Assembly (NCBI GenBank): GCA_900549975.1
Contig: URQK01000040.1
Location: 1 to 13,729, forward strand
Reading direction: 5' to 3'
DNA from: an uncultured Mollicutes bacterium
GTDB lineage: Bacteria > Bacillota_I > Bacilli_A > RFN20 > CAG-826
Length of the DNA: 13,729 nt
The notes beneath the pieces were generated by a model that worked only from the letters and a program-made list of their open reading frames with translations, did no database searches and was not told the DNA's origin. Positions 1 through 6,372 of this stretch are shown here, piece by piece. The position numbers were made by a program, and so were the translations under genes. Position 1 is the first letter of the stretch; every line of letters begins with the position of its first letter.

Positions 1-536
1 GGAACGCCCATAAATGCCCAATTACGATACCATGAATAAGGCCACCCTTTGCATCCTACATATAATCCAATAAGAAAAAGAATAGGAATCACCCATTTAA
101 CTTTGATTTTCAATTTATCTATAACATAAATAGCTATAAATGAATAAAGCATAGCATATAGATACCATAAATGCCCAACGCCTGGAGTGTCATTTATAAG
201 CACCCAATTCAGTATCGATATAGAATTAAAAGTGTCCATAAACCATTGATAGAACATATTATTTTTTAGAGCCATACAGCCATAGTATATCCAATAAAAC
301 AGAGAAGATGCAATAGCCAACAAAAAGATCTTTTTCAGTTGCACTCCATATTTTCCTTTTTCTACAATAGATGTGTAATAATAACCCGTGATTAAGAAAA
401 ACAAAGGAACAGCCAGTCGTGCAATTACATTCAATAACGGACACACAGTCGCAGGAATAGTATGCAATTGCACCACAAAAAATGCCGCAAAACATTTCAC
501 AACATCAAAACTGTCTTTTCTACTATTCTTCTCCAT
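1..536 (-). CDS. Acyltransferase-3 family membrane protein, N-terminal part (runs off window)
   Basis: This partial gene starts with ATG at 534-536 and stays open to the window edge, giving 178 residues with no stop. The family (Acyl_transf_3, integral membrane O-acyltransferases) moves acyl groups, usually acetyl, onto surface polysaccharides or lipids. Seen here: a short basic N-terminus, a first hydrophobic helix (about 11-26) ending in QLHT with the expected active-site His25, then ARLAVPLFFLITGYY (39-53), a family hallmark containing Arg40, GHLWYLYAML at 121-130, and further hydrophobic segments near 67-85, 127-139 and 147-161. The full family length is usually 330-400 residues, so about half is missing. 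It lies 78 bases downstream of a UDP-glucose dehydrogenase tail, as in a Bacteroidales capsule or O-antigen cluster. It probably belongs to the foreign left segment, not to the genome carrying the suf and par genes. The exact substrate cannot be told. Confidence 0.85.
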   Translation of the reverse strand, partial: MEKNSRKDSFDVVKCFAAFFVVQLHTIPATVCPLLNVIARLAVPLFFLITGYYYTSIVEKGKYGVQLKKIFLLAIASSLFYWIYYGCMALKNNMFYQWFMDTFNSISILNWVLINDTPGVGHLWYLYAMLYSFIAIYVIDKLKIKVKWVIPILFLIGLYVGCKGWPYSWYRNWAFMGV

Positions 537-614
537 ACCGTAACACCCACTATCATTAGTATTCCTTGAAAACGTATAATGCCAGAAATACTGTTAATCC
601 ACTATTATTTTACT

Positions 615-944
615 CTATTTCTCTCCAATTCGTGTATAACTAAATCCCATTTCTTCCAGCTCCACACGATTCCAAATGTTACGTCCATCTACGATATACT
701 TATCAGTCATCACCTTCTGAATCACGTTCCAAGTAGGCAGGCGGAATTGTCGCCATTCAGTCATCAGCAGCAACGCATCAGCACCATCGGCACAGTCATA
801 GAGATTTTCAGTATAAGTCACAACATTGCCGATACGACGTTTACATTCAGGCATAGCGATGGGATCAAACACTTTCACGGTAGCACCATCCTTCAGCAAC
901 TTATCAATGACTACTAGAGCTGGAGCTTCACGCATATCATCAGT
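615..944 (-). other. ugd: C-terminal domain of UDP-glucose/GDP-mannose dehydrogenase (ugd fragment)
   Basis: The last 109 codons of the chimeric ORF match the UDP-binding C-terminal domain of UDP-glucose 6-dehydrogenase, which oxidises UDP-glucose to UDP-glucuronate for polysaccharide synthesis. Visible hallmarks are TDDMREAPALVVIDKLL at the start, VKVFDPIAM, ADALLLMTEWRQFRLP, and DGRNIWNR followed by GFSYTRIG at the end. In intact enzymes TDDMREAP follows a conserved F-K-P segment that begins this domain; here that segment and the NAD-binding and central domains are absent. Codon choice is richer in GTG, GAG, CTG and CGT than in the AT-rich genes to the right. The style of the C-terminus suggests Bacteroidales (recognition from memory). 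Stop codon is TAG. Alone it cannot be an active enzyme. Confidence 0.88.
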
Positions 945-2381
945 ATATTGATTTTCTTTGCTGCTTGCGTTAGTTCTCAATTTAGATGAGTTAACAGCTT
1001 CTTCAATTTGAATAATGTAATATGTAGAAGTTCCTTTATCATAAATTACACAATCCATATTTTCAGCAATATCATGTTCTACTGATGAAGGTTTTAAATA
1101 ATAAACACCATTAAGATATTTAACATATTTATTATCCTTATTATTAGCAATGATTTGTTCTTCTTTATAACCATTTAAATTGCTATAAGTGTTATTAGCA
1201 ATAGAAATATCAAATAAACGGCTAGTAATTGTTGAAGGAAGAGAAGTTGTGTCGCTAGTTTTAACATACCAACCATCTTCATTTAAAGCTTTCTTTCTTA
1301 AAGAATTCTTTTCCATTTCTAAGCCGGTTTCTTTTGCATATGCACCAGAACCTGTGAAAGCAGCTTCTTGTGTTGCATCAGTTAATGCTTCAACATCATT
1401 GATTTTGCTGTAATTTGTAGCAATGTCGCCAAATAATGTTTCAACATAGTATGTTCCAAGATTGCTATCACCAGAAGTGACTTTTTCAAATCCTGCTTCT
1501 TTTAATAAAATGTTAATAGGATCACTTTCATCAGATGGAAGATCAATACCTTTCCAAGCTTTTTCTAATATTGACAAATCTGCGACAGTATCATTTTTAG
1601 TAAGATACTTTTCTACGAAAGCATGCACTAAGTTAACAGCAGCTTCTGGGTGAGTTTCACTTTCACTAATAGCAACGTAATTAATTTTACGTCCAGCCGC
1701 ACGGCCTAATGAATCAGCCTCATTATCTTTAATATACTTTTCAACTAATAATTCACGATATACTTCTTGTAAATATGTATCTTCTTTATATTGCGCATAT
1801 GAGTTAGATAATACATATTTTCCAACGTTAGGAACATTATCGTCAGGAGTATAAGCTGTACCATCTTCTTTAAATCCACCTTCATATAGGTGATCTAAAG
1901 AGTCATTTAAGAATACATAATCGTGATTGTAAGAAGTGAATGAATCACTAATTGAATAAGTTAATGATTGTTGAATTGTTTTAACAAATAATTCTTCGTT
2001 AAATTTATTACGATAATCATAACTTCCGCTAGAAATAGCAGTATATAATTTTTCATCCATTCTAGCTTGAATCTTTTTTACTAATTCCTTATCTTCTTCT
2101 TTGGTGGACTTTAGTAATGTGCCATAATCACCAATTTCTTTTTTGGCAATTAAATATAATGTTTCATTTAATACTTCAGAATTAATAGAACCATCATCCA
2201 ATAATTTATCGTATACAAGAGTACGTAAGTTATTTGCTAAGCTAGTAGCGTTTTTGTTATCAATGGTATCTCCACTGATAAGCCAGTCATTGTCATATGA
2301 AGGTTTTGCTGTGACATCGCAACCTGCTAATAAAAGCATTGATGAAGCGAGAACAACGAGTAGTTTTTTATTTCGTAACAC
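615..2381 (-). CDS. Chimeric ORF: truncated PrsA/SurA-like lipoprotein fused in frame to a UDP-glucose dehydrogenase tail
   Basis: One open frame encodes two unrelated proteins. The first 479 residues form an exported lipoprotein: signal peptide MLRNKKLLVVLASSM, lipobox LLAGC with the lipidated Cys21, then a hydrophilic, Lys/Asp/Ser-rich extracellular domain. It resembles its upstream neighbour in design and size, but no parvulin motif is visible, so a foldase role rests on context only. From about base 944 the frame continues as the last 109 residues of UDP-glucose 6-dehydrogenase, a cytosolic domain that makes no sense on a lipoprotein. The lipoprotein's true C-terminus is therefore missing. 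I chose the GTG at 2379-2381 because AGGTGG (2390-2395) lies 8 bases upstream and it gives a normal signal peptide; an in-frame GTG at 2391-2393 overlaps that site. It overlaps the end of the upstream lipoprotein gene by 14 bases, so the two form an operon. Confidence 0.75.
   Translation of the reverse strand: MLRNKKLLVVLASSMLLLAGCDVTAKPSYDNDWLISGDTIDNKNATSLANNLRTLVYDKLLDDGSINSEVLNETLYLIAKKEIGDYGTLLKSTKEEDKELVKKIQARMDEKLYTAISSGSYDYRNKFNEELFVKTIQQSLTYSISDSFTSYNHDYVFLNDSLDHLYEGGFKEDGTAYTPDDNVPNVGKYVLSNSYAQYKEDTYLQEVYRELLVEKYIKDNEADSLGRAAGRKINYVAISESETHPEAAVNLVHAFVEKYLTKNDTVADLSILEKAWKGIDLPSDESDPINILLKEAGFEKVTSGDSNLGTYYVETLFGDIATNYSKINDVEALTDATQEAAFTGSGAYAKETGLEMEKNSLRKKALNEDGWYVKTSDTTSLPSTITSRLFDISIANNTYSNLNGYKEEQIIANNKDNKYVKYLNGVYYLKPSSVEHDIAENMDCVIYDKGTSTYYIIQIEEAVNSSKLRTNASSKENQYTDDMREAPALVVIDKLLKDGATVKVFDPIAMPECKRRIGNVVTYTENLYDCADGADALLLMTEWRQFRLPTWNVIQKVMTDKYIVDGRNIWNRVELEEMGFSYTRIGEK
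936..962. other. Composition and homology breakpoint (probable chimeric assembly join)
   Basis: Left of about 944 the minus strand encodes a dehydrogenase domain at roughly 42-52% G+C per 60-base line (661-900). To the right it encodes a lipoprotein at roughly 20-27% G+C (1021-1200). Protein identity changes within a few codons, between KENQY and TDDMREAP. The exact base cannot be fixed because a short shared word may lie at the join. Confidence 0.8.
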
Positions 2382-4143
2382 TGCAAGCACCACCTTTTTT
2401 AGTCAAATTGTTGATATCTTCTTTAGAAGTAGCAGCATTAATTGATTTTGCACAATCAATTGATAATAAACGATTTTCTCTATTTTGATCGATTATTTGT
2501 AAACTATCAACAAATTCATTCCAAGTTTTTTCCATACTGTTTTGTGTTGTGTATTCTTTATACATACGAGTATTGATAAGATATTGATTAATAGCATTTT
2601 CTAATGTTAAATATTCAACACCATCACGTTTGCCATTAACATATTTTGGAACTTCAACCTTGATTTCATCATTAATTTTAAGATTAAGTTCAGTTTTACC
2701 TTTTTCTAAGTAGTAAGTAAAGATTGAAGAATCAATTAAACTATCATAGTTTTTAACTGCGCTTTCAATTTTACTAGCACGTTGACGATAATCTTTATTT
2801 TCTTGTTGATTGAAGTTAACGTACATTGTGCCAATACTTTTACTATACTCTTCAACTGTCTTTGTGTAATCGTAGTATGTTGTTAATGTTTCTGTATTTT
2901 CGATTAATCCTGATTTCTCAGCAACAATAAAGAAAATACCTTGATAACCAGAATCACCATCGCCAGAACCAGAACGAACAACTAAGATTGGGTTAGTGCC
3001 ACTGCATAATGCATATTCACCATCATCAAGTAAACCTGCAAGTGCAGGAACCTCAGTTGCATTCTTGAATGCTTTTTGTTCAATACCATTAACTACTTTG
3101 TTTTTAGTTGTAATTAATGAAACTTGATGTGAGTTAAATAAGTTATTGAAATAGATGTTTCTTGGATAGTATGTAGCATCATTATTGTTAATATCAATGC
3201 TTTCGCCGGTTGGAAGTTTTTCTTTAGAAGCGACTTTCTCCATATCTAAGATTTCTTGGAAGTCAATTTTATAATCTTTGCTTGTTTTCTTCGCAGTGAA
3301 ATAATTTTTGGCGTTATCCGTCATGTGGATGCTTTCTAAACGAGTTTCATCAACATTACTTGCTTTTCCATTGAAGATAGAATCAAAGGCATATAAGCCA
3401 AGTTTGAATTCGTTAACATAGCCAGTATCGACTGTAACGATATCACCTTCACCGAATTTTTCAGCAGAACTTGAATCGCCTGATAAACTTTGTGCGACAG
3501 AACCAAAAGTTTCATTACCTCTTGCTAAACGTTTGATAGTACCAATAAGTTTTGTTGCTTCTGATTCAGTGATTTGACCTTTGTAACCAGAGTCAGTAGA
3601 AGAAGCACTGACATTGATTAAAATGTGACTGATGTGATAAGGGACTTTTTGGTTGATATATTCTTTTAATAACCCAAATGTACCTTTACCGCCATTTTGA
3701 TCAAAATAATCATTACGGGCTTTTTCTTTTAATTTCTCGTAAACATACAAATCTTGTAGTTCTTTTAAAGTTTCGACACCCTTACTTTGAAGAATTTTGT
3801 CGAGTTCGTCATCATACTTTGTGCCATTAGTACTAGCATTAGATTTAGCGTCATCTTTTGCTTGGTTGACACGTTGTTTTGCGTCTGTTGTGATTTCTGG
3901 TGTTTCTTTGATAGAAGCACGGATGATGACTTCAGAAATCGCATTATAGTAAGTAGAAATACCAGTAGATTTAGTGATATATTTGTTGAAAATATCATCA
4001 ACGGTAATTCCATGTGCTATTTCGCTACCATTGTTAATAGTTAATATTGTACCCTCTTGTTTTTTTACATGATCGCAAGCGGTAAGTGATAATCCACCAA
4101 CCATGAATGCTACCATACCGAGTACAAGGTTACGTTTTTTCAT
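2368..4143 (-). CDS. Parvulin-type peptidyl-prolyl isomerase lipoprotein (PrsA-like foldase)
   Basis: A 591-residue secreted lipoprotein, probably a chaperone and proline isomerase that helps exported proteins fold on the outer face of the membrane. The signal peptide (1-22) ends in lipobox LTAC with Cys23. After a helical SurA/PrsA-like N-domain with many Lys and Asp, a parvulin-like segment begins at VPYHISHILINV (167-178), the usual first strand of the fold, followed by a helix with ITESEATKLI and FGEGDI (230-235), which stands where parvulins have a G-D-L-G-like motif. The C-terminal 300 residues are unrecognised. PrsA proteins are usually near 300 residues, so this one is about twice as long. 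The start is the ATG at 4141-4143 with AAGGAGG at 4154-4160 (9-base spacing). It is the first gene of a two-gene lipoprotein operon. The isomerase assignment rests mainly on the HISHILI region; loss of catalytic activity is possible. Confidence 0.72.
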   Translation of the reverse strand: MKKRNLVLGMVAFMVGGLSLTACDHVKKQEGTILTINNGSEIAHGITVDDIFNKYITKSTGISTYYNAISEVIIRASIKETPEITTDAKQRVNQAKDDAKSNASTNGTKYDDELDKILQSKGVETLKELQDLYVYEKLKEKARNDYFDQNGGKGTFGLLKEYINQKVPYHISHILINVSASSTDSGYKGQITESEATKLIGTIKRLARGNETFGSVAQSLSGDSSSAEKFGEGDIVTVDTGYVNEFKLGLYAFDSIFNGKASNVDETRLESIHMTDNAKNYFTAKKTSKDYKIDFQEILDMEKVASKEKLPTGESIDINNNDATYYPRNIYFNNLFNSHQVSLITTKNKVVNGIEQKAFKNATEVPALAGLLDDGEYALCSGTNPILVVRSGSGDGDSGYQGIFFIVAEKSGLIENTETLTTYYDYTKTVEEYSKSIGTMYVNFNQQENKDYRQRASKIESAVKNYDSLIDSSIFTYYLEKGKTELNLKINDEIKVEVPKYVNGKRDGVEYLTLENAINQYLINTRMYKEYTTQNSMEKTWNEFVDSLQIIDQNRENRLLSIDCAKSINAATSKEDINNLTKKGGACSVTK

Positions 4144-4175
4144 AAATAGCCGTCCTCCTTATAAATATAGCATTG

Positions 4176-4191
4176 TTATTGTATACAATAA
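4176..4191. repeat. 16-bp perfect palindrome over the lipoprotein promoter -10 (candidate operator)
   Basis: TTATTGTATACAATAA is identical to its own reverse complement and covers the -10 box of the minus-strand promoter. After two mismatched pairs the symmetry resumes for two more. This placement suits a dimeric repressor, but AT-rich DNA yields such palindromes by chance and no regulator gene lies nearby. Confidence 0.4.
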
Positions 4192-4206
4192 TGATTTACA
4201 ATTCAA
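4178..4206 (-). promoter_or_regulatory. Sigma-A-type promoter of the foldase lipoprotein operon
   Basis: Read on the minus strand: -35 TTGAAT (4201-4206), 17-base spacer, -10 TACAAT (4178-4183). Transcription would start near 4170, about 27 bases before the start codon, leaving room for the AAGGAGG site. Both boxes are close to consensus and the spacing is ideal. Confidence 0.72.
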
Positions 4207-4351
4207 GTTTTTTCTTCTAAAAATGTATTTTTATAAAATACAGGGAGCATTATTGTTAATATTTGGGCTATCAAGATTAAAGTTTTCTAAAATAAGTTAC
4301 CTTTTAAATTAACTTGCATAATATATCGTGAAAAACAAAGGAGGAAAGTTT

Positions 4352-4459
4352 ATGAATCCAAATTTAGGATACCAAAATGGTGGTTTCGGCGCCGCTTTTG
4401 CCTTCATTCTTGTTCTTTTCATTTTAATTGCTATTATTGGTTGCTTTGGCTGCTGCTAA
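4352..4459 (+). CDS. YjcZ-like micro-membrane protein with Cys-rich tail (35 aa)
   Basis: A 35-residue protein preceded by AAAGGAGG (4337-4344) at 7-base spacing, which strongly supports translation. It has a Gly-rich start (LGYQNGGFGAA), one hydrophobic helix (AFILVLFILIAIIG, residues 17-30), and a tail C-F-G-C-C. The layout matches the YjcZ family of tiny transmembrane proteins known from Bacillus and relatives, some made during sporulation; those tails usually lack this many cysteines. Molecular function is unknown. It precedes a similar 29-residue gene, and the pair ends at a terminator, so they form a small unit apart from the suf genes. A promoter should lie within 4260-4335; CATAAT at 4318-4323 could be a -10, but I see no convincing -35. 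Confidence 0.78.
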   Translation: MNPNLGYQNGGFGAAFAFILVLFILIAIIGCFGCC

Positions 4460-4496
4460 ACATCTAATAAGGTAATTGCTTTGAGGAGGTGAACTT

Positions 4497-4586
4497 ATGA
4501 ATAACAGTTATTTTGCAATAATCCTTGTATTATTTATTTTACTTGTCATCATCGGTTACGGATGCTGGACTGGTTGCGGTTGCTAG
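4497..4586 (+). CDS. Second YjcZ-like micro-membrane protein with Cys-rich tail (29 aa)
   Basis: A 29-residue protein with a near-perfect ribosome binding site (GAGGAGGTGA at 4483-4492). A polar start MNNSY is followed by one hydrophobic helix (FAIILVLFILLVIIG, residues 6-20) and a tail YGCWTGCGC with three cysteines. It shares the L-V-L-F-I-L helix core with the upstream 35-residue protein, so the two are probably paralogues from tandem duplication, 37 bases apart. The cysteines sit just outside the membrane helix and could bind metal, form disulfides or be acylated; nothing in the sequence decides this. It is followed directly by a terminator. Confidence 0.76.
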   Translation: MNNSYFAIILVLFILLVIIGYGCWTGCGC

Positions 4587-4593
4587 TTTAAGG

Positions 4594-4617
4594 GGCAAAG
4601 GAAACTTTGCCTTTTTT
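4594..4617 (+). terminator. Rho-independent terminator after the micro-protein pair
   Basis: A 7-bp perfect stem GGCAAAG/CTTTGCC with a GAAA tetraloop is followed by six T. It begins 7 bases after the second micro-protein stop and separates this pair from the suf promoter. Confidence 0.93.
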
Positions 4618-4648
4618 AATGCTTTTTTATCAAATTTTATCGTTTTCA

Positions 4649-4677
4649 TTGTTAAGAAAACTATAGTGGTGTAAAAT
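4649..4677 (+). promoter_or_regulatory. Sigma-A-type promoter of the suf operon
   Basis: TTGTTA (4649-4654), 17-base spacer, TAAAAT (4672-4677), with a predicted start near 4684 and a leader of about 30 bases before sufC. It lies between a terminator and sufC, and no clear terminator is seen before 13617, so it may drive the whole suf-mnmG-rsmG-par run. Confidence 0.72.
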
Positions 4678-4680
4678 AAT

Positions 4681-4698
4681 TAAGATTTTTGAATCTTA
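4681..4698. repeat. Inverted repeat at the suf transcription start (candidate operator or 5' hairpin)
   Basis: TAAGATT, four bases, AATCTTA: a perfect 7-bp inverted repeat covering the predicted start site and touching the AGGAG ribosome site (4698-4702). It could be an operator for an Fe-S or iron regulator, or an RNA hairpin that shields the ribosome site. Neither role is shown. Confidence 0.45.
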
Positions 4699-4713
4699 GG
4701 AGAGTGACATTTT

Positions 4714-5541
4714 ATGCCAACTTTAGAAATTGTTAATTTACACGCTAATGTGGAAGGAAAAGAAATTCTAAAAGGAGTAAATTTAAAAGTATCAACAAAT
4801 GAAACCGTGGCTTTATTAGGCCCTAATGGACATGGTAAATCAACATTGCTTGCTGTTATAATGGGAAATCCACGTTATACAGTAACCGAAGGCAAAGTAT
4901 TGTTAGACGGACAAGATGTTTTAGCAATGTCTGTTGATCAAAGATCACGCGCTGGTATTTTCTTAGGAATGCAATATCCTAGCGAAGTTCCAGGAGTAAT
5001 AAATGCTGATTTCTTAAAAGCAAGTATTAATGCTCATCGTGAAAAGCCTGTAACATTATTTCAATTTTATCGTATGCTAGAGTCTAATTCCAAAGAAATG
5101 AAAATATCAATGGATATGGCAAATCGTTCTTTAAATGAAGGATTTTCTGGTGGAGAAAAAAAACGTAATGAAATTTTACAAATGCGTTTATTGAATCCAA
5201 CAATTGCTATGCTTGATGAAATTGATTCTGGCCTTGATGTCGATGCTTTACAAACTGTTTCCGAAGCAATTAGAAAGCAACAAGAATTAGGAACAGGATT
5301 TTTAGTCATTTCTCACTATGCAAGATTATATGATTTGATTTCGCCAACCCGTGTTGCGGTTATGGTTAATGGCAAGATTGCTGTTGAAGGCGGTAAAGAA
5401 ATTATTAAAAAAATTGATACAACAGGTTACGAATGGATTAGAACAGAATTAGGAATTTCTATTGAGAAAGACGAACCTAGTATGCGTGATGTATCAATTG
5501 GAAGTTGTGCAACGAAAGAGGTTATTAAAAGTGGAAAATAA
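4714..5541 (+). CDS. sufC: SufC, ATPase of the SufBCD Fe-S cluster scaffold
   Basis: SufC is the cytosolic ABC-type ATPase that binds SufB and SufD and powers the scaffold on which Fe-S clusters are built. All motifs are present: Walker A GPNGHGKST (36-44), signature FSGGEKKR (144-151, the SufC form), Walker B AMLDEID (165-171), D-loop SGLDVDAL (172-179) and the H-loop His201 in VISHYARL. At 275 residues it is about 25 longer than usual; the extra is a C-terminal tail after GYEWIRTELG that ends near the sufD start. The start ATG has AGGAG 11 bases upstream, somewhat long spacing, with an inverted repeat abutting it. It is the first gene of a sufCDSUB operon, the order typical of Firmicutes. 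The sufD start codon lies 11 bases inside its end. Confidence 0.97.
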   Translation: MPTLEIVNLHANVEGKEILKGVNLKVSTNETVALLGPNGHGKSTLLAVIMGNPRYTVTEGKVLLDGQDVLAMSVDQRSRAGIFLGMQYPSEVPGVINADFLKASINAHREKPVTLFQFYRMLESNSKEMKISMDMANRSLNEGFSGGEKKRNEILQMRLLNPTIAMLDEIDSGLDVDALQTVSEAIRKQQELGTGFLVISHYARLYDLISPTRVAVMVNGKIAVEGGKEIIKKIDTTGYEWIRTELGISIEKDEPSMRDVSIGSCATKEVIKSGK

Positions 5542-6370
5542 TTTGCTAAAAAGTAATAATGTTACAAGCAAATTAGTGGATGACACTTTTTATATCTCTA
5601 TTAACTCTTCAAATGAAGAAAATTATTCGATATTAACTTTAAAAGATATATCAAGTGAAAATATTGAAATTACTTGTAATGAATTTGTAAAAGTAAAAAT
5701 TTTAATCAATGAGTTTGAAAACAAAAATGTTAAATTTATTTTAAAAAATAATGCATTTTTGAAACTAAATTTTTTATCTTTAACTCAAAGTGCTTGTGGT
5801 AACTATACTTTTGAACTAGAAGATTCTTCTAATGCTTTGGTTGCCATGGCTGACTTAGTTAAAGGTGATGTAGACTTTAATGCTACATTTAATCTTATTG
5901 GAGATAACGCTAATAGTGAATGGCATTTAGCCTCTTTAGGCGCTGATAATGATAGAAAAGTGTTCAATATTAACTTTAATCATGTAGCTAAAAATACTAC
6001 TGGAATTATGTCTAATTATGGCGTTGTAGAAGATGAATCAATGATGCATTTTAAAGGTATTTCCCATATTAAAAATGGATCAATTAAATCTAAAACACGT
6101 CAATCTGCTAAAATTATGGTGTTTGATCCAAAATGCCATGCAAAAGCAAATCCAATCTTAAAAATAGATGAAAATGATATTGAAGCAAGTCATGCTGCAA
6201 TTGTCGGAAAAGTAAATGATGAACATATGTTTTATCTATGTTCAAGAGGCATTAGCGAAAATGATGCTAAACAATTAATTACATTAGGATACTTAAAACC
6301 AATTACAAACTATTTTGAAGATGAAAAATATGTTCAAAAAATAGTTGATGGCATTGAAAAGAGGTTATAA
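5531..6370 (+). CDS. sufD: SufD, scaffold partner of SufB and SufC
   Basis: SufD forms the SufBC2D complex and helps iron enter the nascent cluster. The 279-residue protein shows the SufB/SufD beta-helix pattern and a diagnostic C-terminal region: AKIMVFDPKCHAKANPIL, then DIEASHAAIVG with the conserved His, and FYLCSRGISENDAKQLITLGYL. I chose GTG at 5531-5533 because AAAGAGG (5515-5521) stands 9 bases upstream; an in-frame ATG at 5462 would add 23 residues read from sufC sequence in another frame and has no clear site. It is much shorter than the roughly 430 residues of well-studied SufD proteins, so the N-terminal helical domain is trimmed and the beta-helix shortened. N-terminal sequence is divergent and rich in Asn and Lys. 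The overlap with sufC suggests coupled translation; sufS follows after 2 bases. Confidence 0.92.
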   Translation: MENNLLKSNNVTSKLVDDTFYISINSSNEENYSILTLKDISSENIEITCNEFVKVKILINEFENKNVKFILKNNAFLKLNFLSLTQSACGNYTFELEDSSNALVAMADLVKGDVDFNATFNLIGDNANSEWHLASLGADNDRKVFNINFNHVAKNTTGIMSNYGVVEDESMMHFKGISHIKNGSIKSKTRQSAKIMVFDPKCHAKANPILKIDENDIEASHAAIVGKVNDEHMFYLCSRGISENDAKQLITLGYLKPITNYFEDEKYVQKIVDGIEKRL

Positions 6371-6372
6371 GT

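Noticed and set aside
259..495. 78-codon minus-strand frame
   Set aside because: It is a shadow of the acyltransferase gene, whose frame (ATG at 536, open to the edge) carries the family motifs.
4103..4312. 69-codon plus-strand frame across the divergent gap
   Set aside because: It begins inside the foldase gene on the opposite strand, has no ribosome site and overlaps the promoter.
5462..5530. Upstream ATG start for sufD
   Set aside because: It lies deep in sufC, has no clear ribosome site, and its 23 extra residues are sufC sequence read in another frame; GTG 5531 has a good AAAGAGG site.
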